From: a bacterium HR28
GTDB taxonomy: Bacteria; Chloroflexota; Chloroflexia; Thermomicrobiales; Thermomicrobiaceae
Direction: 5' to 3'
Length of the DNA stretch: 49,250 bases
Assembly: GCA_002898255.1 (NCBI GenBank)
Contig: BEIE01000006.1
Span: 1-49,250 of the forward strand
Shown here: positions 1-9,042 of the stretch, in pieces
How positions within the stretch are numbered: the stretch's first letter is position 1
Layout of the letters: each line of letters starts with the position of its first letter
Notes under the pieces: generated by a model
Seen by the model: only the letters and a program-made list of their open reading frames with translations
Told to the model about the DNA's origin: nothing
Databases searched by the model: none
Position numbers and translations under genes: made by a program

Positions 1-1
1 G

Positions 2-1654
2 ATGACGGTGACGCCGGCGCTGGCGTTGTTGTTGCTGCGTGGGGCGCCGCTGGAGAAGCGGGATCCGCCGGTAGTGCGGTGGCTGCAACGGGGCTACGGC
101 TGGATCCTCGAGCGGATCATCCGGCGTCCCGTGTGGGCCTACGTGACAGTCGCCATCATCGCTACAGTCGGTCTGTACTCCGCTTCACATCTTGGGCAGT
201 CTCTTCTGCCGGAATTTAAAGAGCACGATTTTCTCATGCACTGGCTCACCAAGCCTGGTACATCGCAGCCGGAAATGGTGCGGATCACCACCCGCTCGAG
301 TCGAGAACTCCGCGCTATCCCTGGCGTACGGAACTTCGGAGCGCATATCGGACAAGCGTTACAGGGTGATGAGGTAGTTGGTATCGACTTCGGTGAGAAT
401 TGGATCAGCGTCGACCCGAACGCCGATTACGATAAGACCCGTGCAGCCATTCAGGAGGTGGTTGACGGTTATCCTGGCCTCTATCGGGATGTGCAGACCT
501 ATCTGAAAGAGCGCATTCGGGAGGTGCTGACAGGATCCGGTGAGGCGGTAGTCGTGCGCATCTATGGGCAAGATCTCGAGGTCTTGCGCGAGAAGGCGCA
601 CGAGATCGAGCAGCGGATGGCCAATATCGACGGAATTGTTGAAGAGCACGTTGAGCATCAAACCGAAATTCCACAGATCGAGGTGCAGGTCGACCTGACG
701 GCCGCGGAACGTTACGGCCTCAAGCCAGGTGATGTACGGCGCGCTGCCGCGACGTTCATGGCTGGTGAAGAGGTAGGTGATATTTTCTGGGAAGGCAAGA
801 CCTACGACGTCTGGGTGTGGTCGGCACCAGACAGACGGGCGAGCATCACTGATCTGGAAGAACTTCTTATCGACACTCCCTCCGGTGACCGAGTGCGCCT
901 CGGCGACGTGGCGACGGTTCGGCTCGCGCCCACTCCAAATGTCATCAAGCACGAGAACGTGCGGCGGTACATCGACGTGACGGCGAATGTACGTGGACGC
1001 GATCTTGGATCCGTAGTCCACGATGTCCAGGAGCAGCTGGAGCAGGTGTCGTTTCCGCTGGAGTATCACGCGGTGGTGCTTGGGGAGTTTGCGGAGCGGC
1101 AGGCGGCGGAGCGGACGCTACTCAGCTTTGCGCTGGCGGCGCTGGTACTGATCTTCTTGCTGCTGCAGGCGTCGTTTGGGAGTTGGCGGTTAGCGGCGCT
1201 GATTTTTCTGACGTTACCGTCGGCGCTGGTGGGAGGGGTGCTGGCGGTGGTGGTGAGTGACCGGACGCTGTCGCTGGGGTCGCTGGTGGGGTTTTTGACG
1301 GTGCTGGGGATTGCGGGGCGGAACGGGATCATGCTGTTGAGTCACTATCAGCATCTGGAGCGGGAGGAGGGGGAGCGGTTTGGGCCGGGGCTTGTTCTGC
1401 GTGGAGCGAAGGAACGTCTCTCCCCTATCCTGATGACGGCCTCAACGACTGCGCTCGCCCTGGTTCCGCTGGTTGTGGCGGGGAGTATTCCCGGGCACGA
1501 AATCGAGTACCCGATGGCGGTGGTGATTTTGGGTGGGTTAGTGACCTCAACGCTCCTCAACCTCTTCGTGGTTCCCTCCCTGTACCTGCACTTCGCGCGG
1601 CGATGGAAGCGAACGGGGTCCGCGGATCCCGCGGTCGCCGGCAGTGCGGGTTGA
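2..1654 (+). CDS. RND family heavy-metal-type efflux pump, inner membrane permease (C-terminal part)
   Basis: C-terminal 550 residues of a CzcA/CusA-type resistance-nodulation-division permease; the gene begins before the window. These pumps use the proton gradient to export metal ions or other solutes through a trimeric membrane protein. Visible here: a transmembrane segment near residues 45-63, a large extracytoplasmic loop with the porter subdomains (about 65-370), then a block of about five transmembrane helices (about 372-535) containing the typical [11 protein letters not shown] motif, where related pumps have GRNGILLV-like sequence. A small lipoprotein gene and an ABC exporter follow on the same strand. 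Base composition is mosaic: the stretches about 1-115 and 1050-1400 use almost only G-ending codons (GCG, CTG, GTG, GGG), unlike the intervening DNA. The substrate cannot be told from this half. Confidence 0.9.
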   Translation: MTVTPALALLLLRGAPLEKRDPPVVRWLQRGYGWILERIIRRPVWAYVTVAIIATVGLYSASHLGQSLLPEFKEHDFLMHWLTKPGTSQPEMVRITTRSSRELRAIPGVRNFGAHIGQALQGDEVVGIDFGENWISVDPNADYDKTRAAIQEVVDGYPGLYRDVQTYLKERIREVLTGSGEAVVVRIYGQDLEVLREKAHEIEQRMANIDGIVEEHVEHQTEIPQIEVQVDLTAAERYGLKPGDVRRAAATFMAGEEVGDIFWEGKTYDVWVWSAPDRRASITDLEELLIDTPSGDRVRLGDVATVRLAPTPNVIKHENVRRYIDVTANVRGRDLGSVVHDVQEQLEQVSFPLEYHAVVLGEFAERQAAERTLLSFALAALVLIFLLLQASFGSWRLAALIFLTLPSALVGGVLAVVVSDRTLSLGSLVGFLTVLGIAGRNGIMLLSHYQHLEREEGERFGPGLVLRGAKERLSPILMTASTTALALVPLVVAGSIPGHEIEYPMAVVILGGLVTSTLLNLFVVPSLYLHFARRWKRTGSADPAVAGSAG

Positions 1655-1688
1655 GGCATTGATGCAAAGAAAGAGGAGAAGTGAACCC

Positions 1689-2612
1689 ATGCGTGCTGGA
1701 AGGCGAATGAGGCGGTCTTTTCACCCTCTCTTCGGACTACTGCTGGTTGTGTTACTCACTGCGTGCACGTTGGCTGGATCTGCCGGTCCCAGACCAGCGG
1801 AGGCGACGCCAACCGAGGGTCCCGCTGTGATCGATGAGCCCCCTCGGCTAGAGAACTTTGATCGGGCACTCTTCGATGCGAATTCGATCAAGATCGACAA
1901 CCAATGGTGGCCCTTGACACCAGGAACGCAATTCATCTACGAAGGGCATTCGATTGAGAACGATGAGAAGGTAGCGCATCGAATCGTCTTCACGGTAACT
2001 GACCTGACGAAGGAGATCGCTGGCGTGCGCACGCTCGTGATCTTTGACCGGGATTACCAGAATGGGCAGCTAGTCGAAGCGGAGCTGACCTTCTTCGCTC
2101 AAGATCGAGTAGGCAATATCTGGCATTTTGGTCAGTACCGCGAGACCTACGATGCGACCGAATTTGTGGGGGGCCGAGTCTGGCTCCAGGATTACAGCGA
2201 GGGAGCGCGGGCTGGCATCATGGTACAGGGTGATCCTCGCCCAGGTACCGCTGACTACTCGCAGGGCTACGCGCCGGCTCCCTTCAACTGGACCGACCGG
2301 GCACGCGTTTCGGAGCTGGGTGCGAAGGTCTCTGTCCCCTACGGCGATTTCGATGGTGTACTGGTGATAGAGGAATTCAATGCAGAAGAGCCTGGAGCTT
2401 CCCAGTTGAAGTACTACGCGCCTGGTGTGGGGCTGGTGCAAGTTGGGTGGCGAGGCAACGATCCGAACCAGGAAGAATTGCAACTCGTGGAGATCACGAA
2501 GCTGGAAGGCGATGCGCTGGCTGAGGTGCGAGCCCAGGCGCTTGAGCTAGAGGCGCGGGCCTACGTGTATGGCCGCACTCCACCGGCCGAAGTTCTTGCG
2601 AGCAGCGAGTGA
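1689..2612 (+). CDS. Secreted lipoprotein of unknown function
   Basis: A 307-residue predicted lipoprotein. The N-terminus has several arginines, a hydrophobic stretch and a lipobox ending LLTAC, so it should be cut and lipidated at that Cys and held on the outer face of the membrane. The start at 1689 is preferred because AGGAG lies 10 bases upstream; an in-frame ATG at 1662 is the alternative. The mature part (from about residue 60) begins with an IDNQWWPLTPGTQF segment and looks like one beta-rich globular domain with many Trp, Tyr and Phe residues and no recognised catalytic motif. It follows the RND pump by 34 bases and precedes the ABC exporter, so it may be an accessory of either. Function unknown. 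Confidence 0.75.
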   Translation: MRAGRRMRRSFHPLFGLLLVVLLTACTLAGSAGPRPAEATPTEGPAVIDEPPRLENFDRALFDANSIKIDNQWWPLTPGTQFIYEGHSIENDEKVAHRIVFTVTDLTKEIAGVRTLVIFDRDYQNGQLVEAELTFFAQDRVGNIWHFGQYRETYDATEFVGGRVWLQDYSEGARAGIMVQGDPRPGTADYSQGYAPAPFNWTDRARVSELGAKVSVPYGDFDGVLVIEEFNAEEPGASQLKYYAPGVGLVQVGWRGNDPNQEELQLVEITKLEGDALAEVRAQALELEARAYVYGRTPPAEVLASSE

Positions 2613-2698
2613 GATCCCTCAGAGTTGACGGCCCAGCGAAGCCGCTCGAGGTTTCGTGCGCGGAAATCACATGCAGGCAGCGCAATGAGAGGTGTCAC

Positions 2699-3706
2699 AT
2701 GAACTCTGAGGATACTGCAGCCACTGGACGCACCTCTGGTGCCGGTGTGCAAGCCCCCATCCTAGAAGCGGAGCATCTTAAGAAGGCCTACAACGGCAGA
2801 CCAGCGCTCCGAGACTTGTCATTTAGTTTGGCTCCCGGACGCATCCTTGGCTTTCTCGGCCCCAACGGGGCCGGCAAAACGACCGCAATTCGGATCCTGA
2901 CAACGATTCTGGAGCCCGATGCCGGCCGCTTTACCATCGCAGGGATTGATTCGCGCTGTCCCGAACAGATCCGTGCCAGGATTGGCGTCTTACCAGAAAG
3001 CCAAGGGTATCCGAAGGAGATGACGGGGGTTGGTTACCTCACCTATTTCGCTCGGCACTATGGGTGGTCAGCAAAGGATGCTCAGCGTCTCAGCTGGGCG
3101 CTGCTGGAAGTGGTTGGACTCCAACACCGGGCGAGGTCATTGATCGGAAGCTATAGCCGGGGGATGCGCCAACGGCTGGGTATCGCGCGTGCGCTTGTCA
3201 ATGATCCTGCCGTCGTGTTCCTCGATGAACCAACGCTCGGCCTGGATCCGCGTGGCCAACAAGAACTACTAGCACTGATCCGGAGGCTCGCTCGGGAACA
3301 CGGGGCTGCGGTGATCCTCTGTAGCCACCTCCTTTCCGAGATCGAGAGTGTATGCGACGACGTCGTGATTCTGAGCCAGGGCCAGGTAGTCGCCAAAGGT
3401 TCAGTGCTGGACGTGATTGGGCGTGCTCGTGGGAGCGGTGTGCGCGTTCAGGTACCGCTCTCCGCCATGGCTGATGCCGAACAGGTGCTGGAAGCGTTGC
3501 CCTTCGTCGTTCGCGTCGTTCCGAAAGGGCAGGGATCTGGCTGGTTGCTGGTCGAGGTTCTCGGCGGATCCGCCGAGAGCAACATTGCGCACAACGCTGT
3601 TCTGGAGGCGCTCATTCTGGCGAAGATTCCTATCTTGACCTTCGAGGCAGAGGGTAGCCGGCTGCAGGAGGTATTCCTCCAGCTCACTGAGGAGACGATC
3701 CGATGA
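2699..3706 (+). CDS. ABC transporter ATP-binding protein
   Basis: ATPase subunit (335 residues) of an ABC-2 type exporter. Walker A GPNGAGKTT is at about residues 54-62, followed by a Q-loop (LPESQG), the signature YSRGMRQR, Walker B VVFLDEPTLGLDP and the switch histidine in CSHLL. The C-terminal 100 residues are the variable regulatory part usual for CcmA/NatA-like exporters. The start at 2699 is chosen for the GAGAGGTG ribosome site and because homology begins only about 20 residues later; the reading frame is open further upstream. Its stop overlaps the start of the permease gene in an ATGA arrangement, showing translational coupling. Confidence 0.93.
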   Translation: MNSEDTAATGRTSGAGVQAPILEAEHLKKAYNGRPALRDLSFSLAPGRILGFLGPNGAGKTTAIRILTTILEPDAGRFTIAGIDSRCPEQIRARIGVLPESQGYPKEMTGVGYLTYFARHYGWSAKDAQRLSWALLEVVGLQHRARSLIGSYSRGMRQRLGIARALVNDPAVVFLDEPTLGLDPRGQQELLALIRRLAREHGAAVILCSHLLSEIESVCDDVVILSQGQVVAKGSVLDVIGRARGSGVRVQVPLSAMADAEQVLEALPFVVRVVPKGQGSGWLLVEVLGGSAESNIAHNAVLEALILAKIPILTFEAEGSRLQEVFLQLTEETIR

Positions 3707-5100
3707 GCGAGACAGCGTTCGTTCATCGCGAGGGCGTCACGCGCGGAGGTTCTTGGCGACTGGTATTGGAGCGTGAACTCGTCGATCTCTGGCTTGGGGG
3801 AAAGGCGCTCGTGCTTTTGACGCTCTTCAGCATCTTGTTGGGGATCACCGCGTATCTTATGGCAACCAATAACGAGCTCCGACTCCTTCCTATCAAGGAG
3901 ATCGCCTATCTCATGCTGAAGCTTGTCGTTGCCTTCGGGCTCTTTATGAGCCTGATCATCGGGGCGGACAGCATCAGCGGTGAACGGGAACGAGGCACTC
4001 TGGAGGGGCTGCTCCTCACACCGACGAGCCGCAGGCAGATCATGCTCGGCAAGTTTTTCGCTGCCTTGTCCGCGTGGCCTCCGGCTTTCCTCCTGGCTAG
4101 CCCCCTTATTGCCGTACTCTGCCGGGACAGCCAAGTGGTGAGCTGGTCCCTCCTCTGGGGCGGAATCCTTGGCACGGTCCTCGTGCTCGGTGTCACCGGC
4201 TTGGCTATGCTTGTGAGCTTCTGGTCAGGTTCAAACCGGACCAGCATCGCAGTCAGCCTGATTATCTACCTTGTCTTCCTGCTCCCCACGCAATTCCCGG
4301 GTCAAGCTCAGACAGGAGCGTTTGGAGATCTGCTCCAAAAGTGGAATCCCCTGGAAGCGTCGAACGTATTTCTCGCCAAGGTCATTGTGAACAATCGGAC
4401 TGTTGGTGAAATGTCCTCTTGGTTGGTGGCACCGATCCTCTTTGCCGTTCTCATGCTTAGCGTACTGTTCCTGTATGCCAGCCCCGGGTTGGGCCTGGAA
4501 CCGGGAAGGGCGCGAGGCAGAGCGAGCTGGGGCCGGATAGCCGGTCTGCTCGCTGTGGCCTGGGTAGTCGCCACAATGCTCGTCGGCGCCTATCCAACTG
4601 CAGCAGCGAGCTCCGATTCACCAGTCCAGGTCGTCGTCGATCGCGAGTGGGTGACGGCCCGGACTGGCGATCGGGTCGAGTTCACAACGCTTGTGAAGAA
4701 TACGAGTTCCGCGGCGACGCCACCGCTTATCGTTGCGATGAACATCATCAACTTACAAGGCGAGGTAGTCGATCCTGAGGATTGGTCGCCCCAGCGGACC
4801 CAGTCCATGGACCCGCTTGTTCCGGGAGCCTCGGTCGAGCATACCTGGATCATCGATGCGATCCTGAAAGGTGATTATCTGGTATACATGGTCGTCATTC
4901 CCCAGCCAGCGGGCCAGGAGTCGACCAGTTCGCCAGTCGCCAGTTCCGGCATTCACCTTACGGTGACGCCGTTTACCCGCATCAATCCTCGTGGCGTGTT
5001 ACCACTAGCGGTCGGGATCCCGCTCAGTCTGACGGCGACCACGTTTCTCTTGCGCTGGCGTCGACGGCGGGCGATCACTGTAGGGGAACGGGAAGGGTAA
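3703..5100 (+). CDS. ABC-2 type transporter permease with extracytoplasmic C-terminal domain
   Basis: Membrane subunit (465 residues) partnering the upstream ATPase. The first 265 residues carry about six transmembrane helices in the ABC-2 pattern, including the conserved stretch DSISGERERGTLEGLLLTP typical of NosY/NatB-like permeases. A further helix at about 278-298 leads into an external beta-sandwich-like region (about 305-430) with alternating hydrophobic residues and an NTSS-type Asn, resembling NEW3/CARDB-like domains. A final helix near 430-450 is followed by an Arg-rich cytoplasmic tail. The substrate is unknown. The extra external domain is longer than in a minimal ABC-2 permease and may contact the lipoprotein encoded upstream, which is only a guess from position. 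Confidence 0.88.
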   Translation: MSETAFVHREGVTRGGSWRLVLERELVDLWLGGKALVLLTLFSILLGITAYLMATNNELRLLPIKEIAYLMLKLVVAFGLFMSLIIGADSISGERERGTLEGLLLTPTSRRQIMLGKFFAALSAWPPAFLLASPLIAVLCRDSQVVSWSLLWGGILGTVLVLGVTGLAMLVSFWSGSNRTSIAVSLIIYLVFLLPTQFPGQAQTGAFGDLLQKWNPLEASNVFLAKVIVNNRTVGEMSSWLVAPILFAVLMLSVLFLYASPGLGLEPGRARGRASWGRIAGLLAVAWVVATMLVGAYPTAAASSDSPVQVVVDREWVTARTGDRVEFTTLVKNTSSAATPPLIVAMNIINLQGEVVDPEDWSPQRTQSMDPLVPGASVEHTWIIDAILKGDYLVYMVVIPQPAGQESTSSPVASSGIHLTVTPFTRINPRGVLPLAVGIPLSLTATTFLLRWRRRRAITVGEREG

Positions 5101-5481
5101 GGGAGGAGACCGAGGAAATTGTCTCTGGGGCGAAGACGCGATTAGCCGTTCCAATAGCAAGGAGCTCCTCTCTCGGCTCGTGCGTGGTAGGAAAGGGAAA
5201 CGACAGTAGTGAAGTGTGCGCACGGTCAGGAGGAGTTCCCTCTGCGCACTGTGCGCTGACGGTTAGGCAAGGGGGAGCTGCAAGGGAGCAGCCTGGTCGG
5301 GTGACTGTGGATAGCTCTATCAAGCCATTCTCAGGGAGATCACTGTCAGCGCCAGTCGTATACTGTGCTCCGGCCGTCGATCTTCTCAGTCATGTGGTAA
5401 GGCTGAGAGAGGTGTCGCGGATAACCTTGTACCGAGTCCTGTTGCTCGGTATGGCCTCTGTGTTCTCGGAGAGGAAAGCGC
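5101..5481. other. Intergenic region upstream of the fixX-like gene
   Basis: 381 bases without a convincing gene. A good -10 sequence, TATACT, lies at 5359-5364, about 118 bases before the next start codon, but no clear -35 hexamer is at the right distance. A CTGAGAGAG string near 5402 recalls a thi-box fragment, but the rest of a TPP aptamer is absent. Nothing else is recognised. Confidence 0.4.
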
Positions 5482-5796
5482 ATGGTACGAGTGATCGATC
5501 CGATTCAGGATCGCGCTGGACTCGAGCGCAAGCTCGCGACGACACCCTACCACGTCGACCGTGAACGCGCCCACATCTGGATCATCGACCCCGATCTCTG
5601 TCTCCAGTGCGAGCGCCAGCAATGCATCGTGTGCTGCCCGGCTGCTTGCTATACGCCGCTTCCAGATGGTCGGGTCAAGTTCTCCTATGAGGGATGCGTC
5701 GAATGCGGTACTTGCCGCATCGTCTGTTCTGAGTTCCGGAATATCGCCTGGACCTATCCGCGGGGCGGCTTTGGAGTTCATTACCGGTATGGCTGA
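5482..5796 (+). CDS. FixX-like ferredoxin protein
   Basis: A 104-residue protein matching the FixX family, small ferredoxin-like proteins that accompany the electron-transfer flavoprotein-type complex FixABC and pass electrons to quinone or nitrogenase-type acceptors. Two cysteine clusters are seen: C40-x2-C43-x4-C48-x3-C52-PAACY and C72-x2-C75-x2-C78-x3-C82. The C-terminus WTYPRGGFGVHYRYG is the characteristic FixX ending. The first cluster departs from the classic CxxCxxCxxxC spacing, as is usual in FixX. The start has an AGAGGAAA site 6 bases upstream. No fixA, fixB or fixC gene is near, so partners must lie elsewhere. Confidence 0.88.
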   Translation: MVRVIDPIQDRAGLERKLATTPYHVDRERAHIWIIDPDLCLQCERQQCIVCCPAACYTPLPDGRVKFSYEGCVECGTCRIVCSEFRNIAWTYPRGGFGVHYRYG

Positions 5797-6365
5797 CCGC
5801 GCCGGCCATGGTGACGACAAACCGGTGGAGCGTGCTGATTGCTGATGAGGTTCGGCTGGCGCGATCAGCGAGGGGGTCAAGCTGGCTGGATCCCTTCCGT
5901 TCTTTTCGTGGGACGCTGAGGAGAAGGTCGGATTGGCGCGGTCGCGATCGGTTTGCAGACCTGCCACGCTGATCGATACCTCGTGGTTGTGAACGAAGCA
6001 ACGTCTGATCGCTGATGCCGAGCGGGATGTCCCGTGGTCCTGAGGTGCGCTCGCGCACAGTCATGCAGCTCGCTGCCTGGCTCTCGGGCCGGAGTTGAGG
6101 AGTCGGAAGGCACGGCGTCTCTGCGCCGCTGTAGAGAGCCGGCCTGGTGTGCGTCGCCACTTCATCGGCGGGGGTGGAGCGCGGCGTGGAGCGGCAGAGT
6201 CGCGCTGGATCAAATGGAGCGGGGCCTTCAGTAGAGGGGAAAGACAGGGGGCTGAAGGAGATCAACCGGGCGCGGCAGATTTACACTTTCCGGAGGCGCA
6301 GAGGGTACTCCGTCTCGCTCAGGAGCACGGATCTTTGGAGTGTCGCAGCTTGAGAGGACACGCAC
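5797..6365. other. Long intergenic region between two iron-sulfur protein genes
   Basis: 569 bases with reading frames on both strands but none with a credible start site, protein-like composition or recognisable family. Several short repeated GC-rich words (gctgat, gatcgctgat) occur. No riboswitch, tRNA or terminator could be identified. It may hold a long leader for the downstream gene or a decayed gene. Confidence 0.4.
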
Positions 6366-6884
6366 ATGTACTGGTGCCGAGCGCACGTGCTGGTCTGCAC
6401 AGCCAACCACTGCACACAGAAGGGGGCGCAACAGGTTGCAGCACGGCTCCGGCTCGAACTGAAACGAGCGGGGCTGGATGCCGAGATCATGGTGAATACC
6501 TGCGATTCGATCGATCTCTGTGATCTGGGACCGAACATCGTCGTGTATCCGTACGGCTGGATTTACCGGAACGTTCAAGTCAGTGACCTGCCAGAGGTGA
6601 TCGCCTCGTTACGATCGGGTGGTCATCCGGTTGAGCGCCTGCTCCTGCGACCGGACTCCGAGGATGAGGTGCGCCGGCGCGAGCTGTATCGAGAGGCAGT
6701 GGAAGCGGGGTCGCTCTCGGTTGAGGCGTTCGCGGCGTTGGCAGAGCGGTACGGTTTTGACGAAGTCTGGGTTGCCGAGCAGGCGCGTCGAGGGTTCATC
6801 GCGCGGAAGCCTGGCGAATCCGGAGACCGGATCACGGTGACGAGCAAGGCGCGGCACCGCTATGGGTTGCCGGCTGAGGAGTAG
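6366..6884 (+). CDS. Thioredoxin-fold [2Fe-2S] ferredoxin-like protein
   Basis: A 172-residue cytoplasmic protein. Residues 1-80 follow the thioredoxin-like [2Fe-2S] ferredoxin pattern (NuoE C-terminal/Clostridium pasteurianum-type): VCTANHCTQKGA supplies two cysteines, then NTCDSIDLCDLGPNIVVYPYG supplies the distal pair and the conserved G-P-N-x3-YP-G turn. The C-terminal half is charged and helical with no recognised motif, longer than in the minimal ferredoxin. A GAGAGGA ribosome site precedes the ATG. Related proteins serve as electron carriers or as domains of hydrogenase and NADH dehydrogenase subunits; the partner here is unknown. The shared iron-sulfur theme with the FixX-like gene 570 bases upstream is suggestive only. 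Confidence 0.8.
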   Translation: MYWCRAHVLVCTANHCTQKGAQQVAARLRLELKRAGLDAEIMVNTCDSIDLCDLGPNIVVYPYGWIYRNVQVSDLPEVIASLRSGGHPVERLLLRPDSEDEVRRRELYREAVEAGSLSVEAFAALAERYGFDEVWVAEQARRGFIARKPGESGDRITVTSKARHRYGLPAEE

Positions 6885-7109
6885 GTTTCCGTCCGGAGCG
6901 CTGTGAGTGAGGTCAGGCTGGGCGGCGACGCGAGCGAGGGTTCGTGTCCTTTGGGCACTGGTGTGGCCTTGAACAGCTTATGGTGTAGCCATCACGGTAC
7001 TGACGGTGGGATCCCAGACCACAGAGGATGAGGATTAGGTTCGTGGCGTCCGTACGAGAATTGTGACGAAATGGCACTGCACTGTGAATGCTCTTTGTAG
7101 CCTGCGTTG

Positions 7110-7118
7110 TGCTATACT
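7110..7118 (+). promoter_or_regulatory. Extended -10 promoter for hpt fusion gene
   Basis: TGCTATACT is an extended -10 element (TGn plus TATACT), about 60 bases before the start codon at 7176. No good -35 hexamer is seen, which extended -10 promoters tolerate. Confidence 0.5.
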
Positions 7119-7175
7119 GATAGCAGGGAGGAGTAGGAGAAGTGGAAGTGGGAAAGTCGGCGGTGAGGAGGGCTG

Positions 7176-8126
7176 ATGACAGCAGAGGTGCAGCGCCCGC
7201 TGGCGGTCCCGGAAGAGCGGGCGCAGCGGGTACGCTTTGCGCATCCGGCTGAAGCAGAGTTTGCAGCATTCCTCGATTTCTACCGTATCGCTTGGGAATA
7301 CGAGCCGCGCTCGTTTCCCCTTCGCTGGCAGGATGGGCGTATTGTCGAGCAGTTCACCCCTGACTTCTATCTCCCCGAGCAAGATCTCTACGTCGAACTC
7401 ACCACGATGAAGCAGAGCCTCGTGACGCGCAAGCACCGCAAGGTGCGACGTCTCAAAGAGCTCTATCCACATGTGAATATTGTCCTTCTCTATCGTAAGG
7501 ACTATCATGAGATCTTGTCGCGCTTCGGGTACGGTTCCGTCGACATCACTTCACTCCGGCCAGATCAGATCGAGCGGGTGCTCTTGAGCCCGGCCGAGAT
7601 CCAGCGCCGGGTCGCCGAGCTCGGCCGCCAAATCTCCGAGGACTATGCAGGGGAATCGCTTGTGCTCGTTGGCGTGCTGAAGGGGATCACATTCTTCCTT
7701 GCCGACCTTGCACGTGCGATCACGCGGCCGCTCGCGATCGATTACCTGCAGCTCTCGCGCGATCTTCGGGAAGGGGTTGCGATTCGCAAGGATCTCGATC
7801 TCGATATCAGCGGCAAGCATGTGCTCTTGGTCGAGGACATTGTCAACACGGGGCTTACGCTCGACTTCATCCTCCGCACGCTGCGCGAACGGAATCCGGC
7901 GAGCATTGAGGTCTGTGCCCTGCTGGACAAGGCGGAGCGGCGACTCGTACCAGTCCCGGTGAAATACGTGGGATTCACGATTCCGAATGAGTTCGTTGTC
8001 GGCTACGGTCTGGACTATCGAGAGCTATACCGTAATCTCCCGTTCATCTGCGTACTCAAGCGCGAGGTCTACGAGGCGAATGGGCACGGGCAGCCTGTCG
8101 GAGCTGCTCGGCACGAGAGTACTTGA
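7176..8126 (+). CDS. Hypoxanthine phosphoribosyltransferase with N-terminal nuclease-like domain
   Basis: A 316-residue protein of two parts. From about residue 130 it is a hypoxanthine(-guanine) phosphoribosyltransferase: VLKGITFFLADL, the PRPP-binding loop VEDIVNTGLTLDF (about 219-231) and the C-terminal FTIPNEFVVGYGLDYRELYR are family hallmarks; the enzyme salvages hypoxanthine and guanine with PRPP. Residues 20-115 resemble a PD-(D/E)xK nuclease-fold domain: D63 in TPDFYLP, E74 in YVELT, then a basic helix TRKHRKVRRL and a strand NIVLLY. The usual ExK lysine is Thr76, so nuclease activity is doubtful. Normal Hpt is about 180 residues. A strong GAGGAGGG site precedes the ATG. The gene ends 7 bases from convergent mutM. 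Confidence 0.9.
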   Translation: MTAEVQRPLAVPEERAQRVRFAHPAEAEFAAFLDFYRIAWEYEPRSFPLRWQDGRIVEQFTPDFYLPEQDLYVELTTMKQSLVTRKHRKVRRLKELYPHVNIVLLYRKDYHEILSRFGYGSVDITSLRPDQIERVLLSPAEIQRRVAELGRQISEDYAGESLVLVGVLKGITFFLADLARAITRPLAIDYLQLSRDLREGVAIRKDLDLDISGKHVLLVEDIVNTGLTLDFILRTLRERNPASIEVCALLDKAERRLVPVPVKYVGFTIPNEFVVGYGLDYRELYRNLPFICVLKREVYEANGHGQPVGAARHEST

Positions 8127-8133
8127 AAGAGTG

Positions 8134-9042
8134 TCACGACGCTGCTCGTACGGAGAATTCAGGACTTGGTTCCGCCGTCGGCTTACTCGCTGCCTGACAG
8201 CGCGGACAGAAGTAGGTTCCGCGTCCGGCGACGGTGCGTTTCAGGATGATGGTGCCACAGCGGACGCAGGGTTGCCCGGCGCGACCATGGACGTAGGGAA
8301 ACTCGCCGACCGGGGGAACCGCTCGCCCGTTCAGGATCTTTGCTCCTCCGAGTGGAACTGCGATCTTCAGCACCTCATGGATCGCCCAGTAGAGCTGCGT
8401 GATTTCCTCGTCGGTCAGCGTCATGACTGGCCGCTCGGGGTGAAGCTGGGCGACCCACAAGCTCTCATCGACATAAATGTTGCCTAGCCCGGCGACCGTG
8501 CGCTGATCGAGAAGTGCTGCCTTCAGGCGTATCCCACGCCGGCGGGCGAGCGTGGCGCGGAAGGTGTCGAGAGTGAAGTCTGGACTGAGGGCGTCGGGGC
8601 CAAGGCGTAGTGCACGTAACGTCGCTGGGAGTTCGGTCGGTGGAAGAAGCTGGACACGGGCGAAGTGCCGCACGTCAGTGAGATACAGGTGTGCATCCGG
8701 CGCAAAGTCGATGCGGAGAGCGGTCGACTTGTGTGGGAGTGGTGCGTCATAGGGGGGAACTGGGTGCCCGGCTGCAAAGCCGGGGATACTACTTCCGCGC
8801 GCGACGAGCTGGCCGGTGAGCTTAAGGTGCACGAGGAGTGCACAGGGCGGGAAGACAAGCCAGAGGTACTTCCCCCAGCGACCAACGGCTTCCAGTGGGT
8901 GGCCAACGATCGCGTCGAGTGTCAGACCCGGTGGTGCGACAATGAGTCGTGGGCGATAGAGCTCGTATCCGGTACATGTCCGACCGACAAGCTGCTCAGC
9001 GATGCCGCGCCGGGCTGCCTCGACCTCTGGGAGCTCAGGCAT
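8134..9042 (-). CDS. mutM: Formamidopyrimidine-DNA glycosylase (MutM/Fpg)
   Basis: Base-excision repair enzyme that removes 8-oxoguanine and formamidopyrimidines and cleaves the strand by beta,delta elimination. The 302 residues start MPELPEVE, giving the catalytic Pro2 and Glu3. KLTGQL carries the conserved Lys, RHFARVQL lies in the central region, the H2TH segment includes LLDQRTVAGLGNIYVDE, and the C-terminal zinc finger is CVRCG...CPRCQ. It is about 25 residues longer than the E. coli enzyme, mainly from a short insertion around residues 80-100 and a C-terminal tail. Its start overlaps the end of the upstream zinc-ribbon gene by 8 bases, so the two are probably co-transcribed. Confidence 0.95.
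   Translation of the reverse strand: MPELPEVEAARRGIAEQLVGRTCTGYELYRPRLIVAPPGLTLDAIVGHPLEAVGRWGKYLWLVFPPCALLVHLKLTGQLVARGSSIPGFAAGHPVPPYDAPLPHKSTALRIDFAPDAHLYLTDVRHFARVQLLPPTELPATLRALRLGPDALSPDFTLDTFRATLARRRGIRLKAALLDQRTVAGLGNIYVDESLWVAQLHPERPVMTLTDEEITQLYWAIHEVLKIAVPLGGAKILNGRAVPPVGEFPYVHGRAGQPCVRCGTIILKRTVAGRGTYFCPRCQAASKPTAEPSPEFSVRAAS

Noticed and set aside
5395-5440. Possible TPP riboswitch (CTGAGAGAG string upstream of the fixX-like gene)
   Set aside because: Only the short CTGAGA word is present; the other conserved thi-box parts and the paired stems are missing, and the downstream gene has no link to thiamine.
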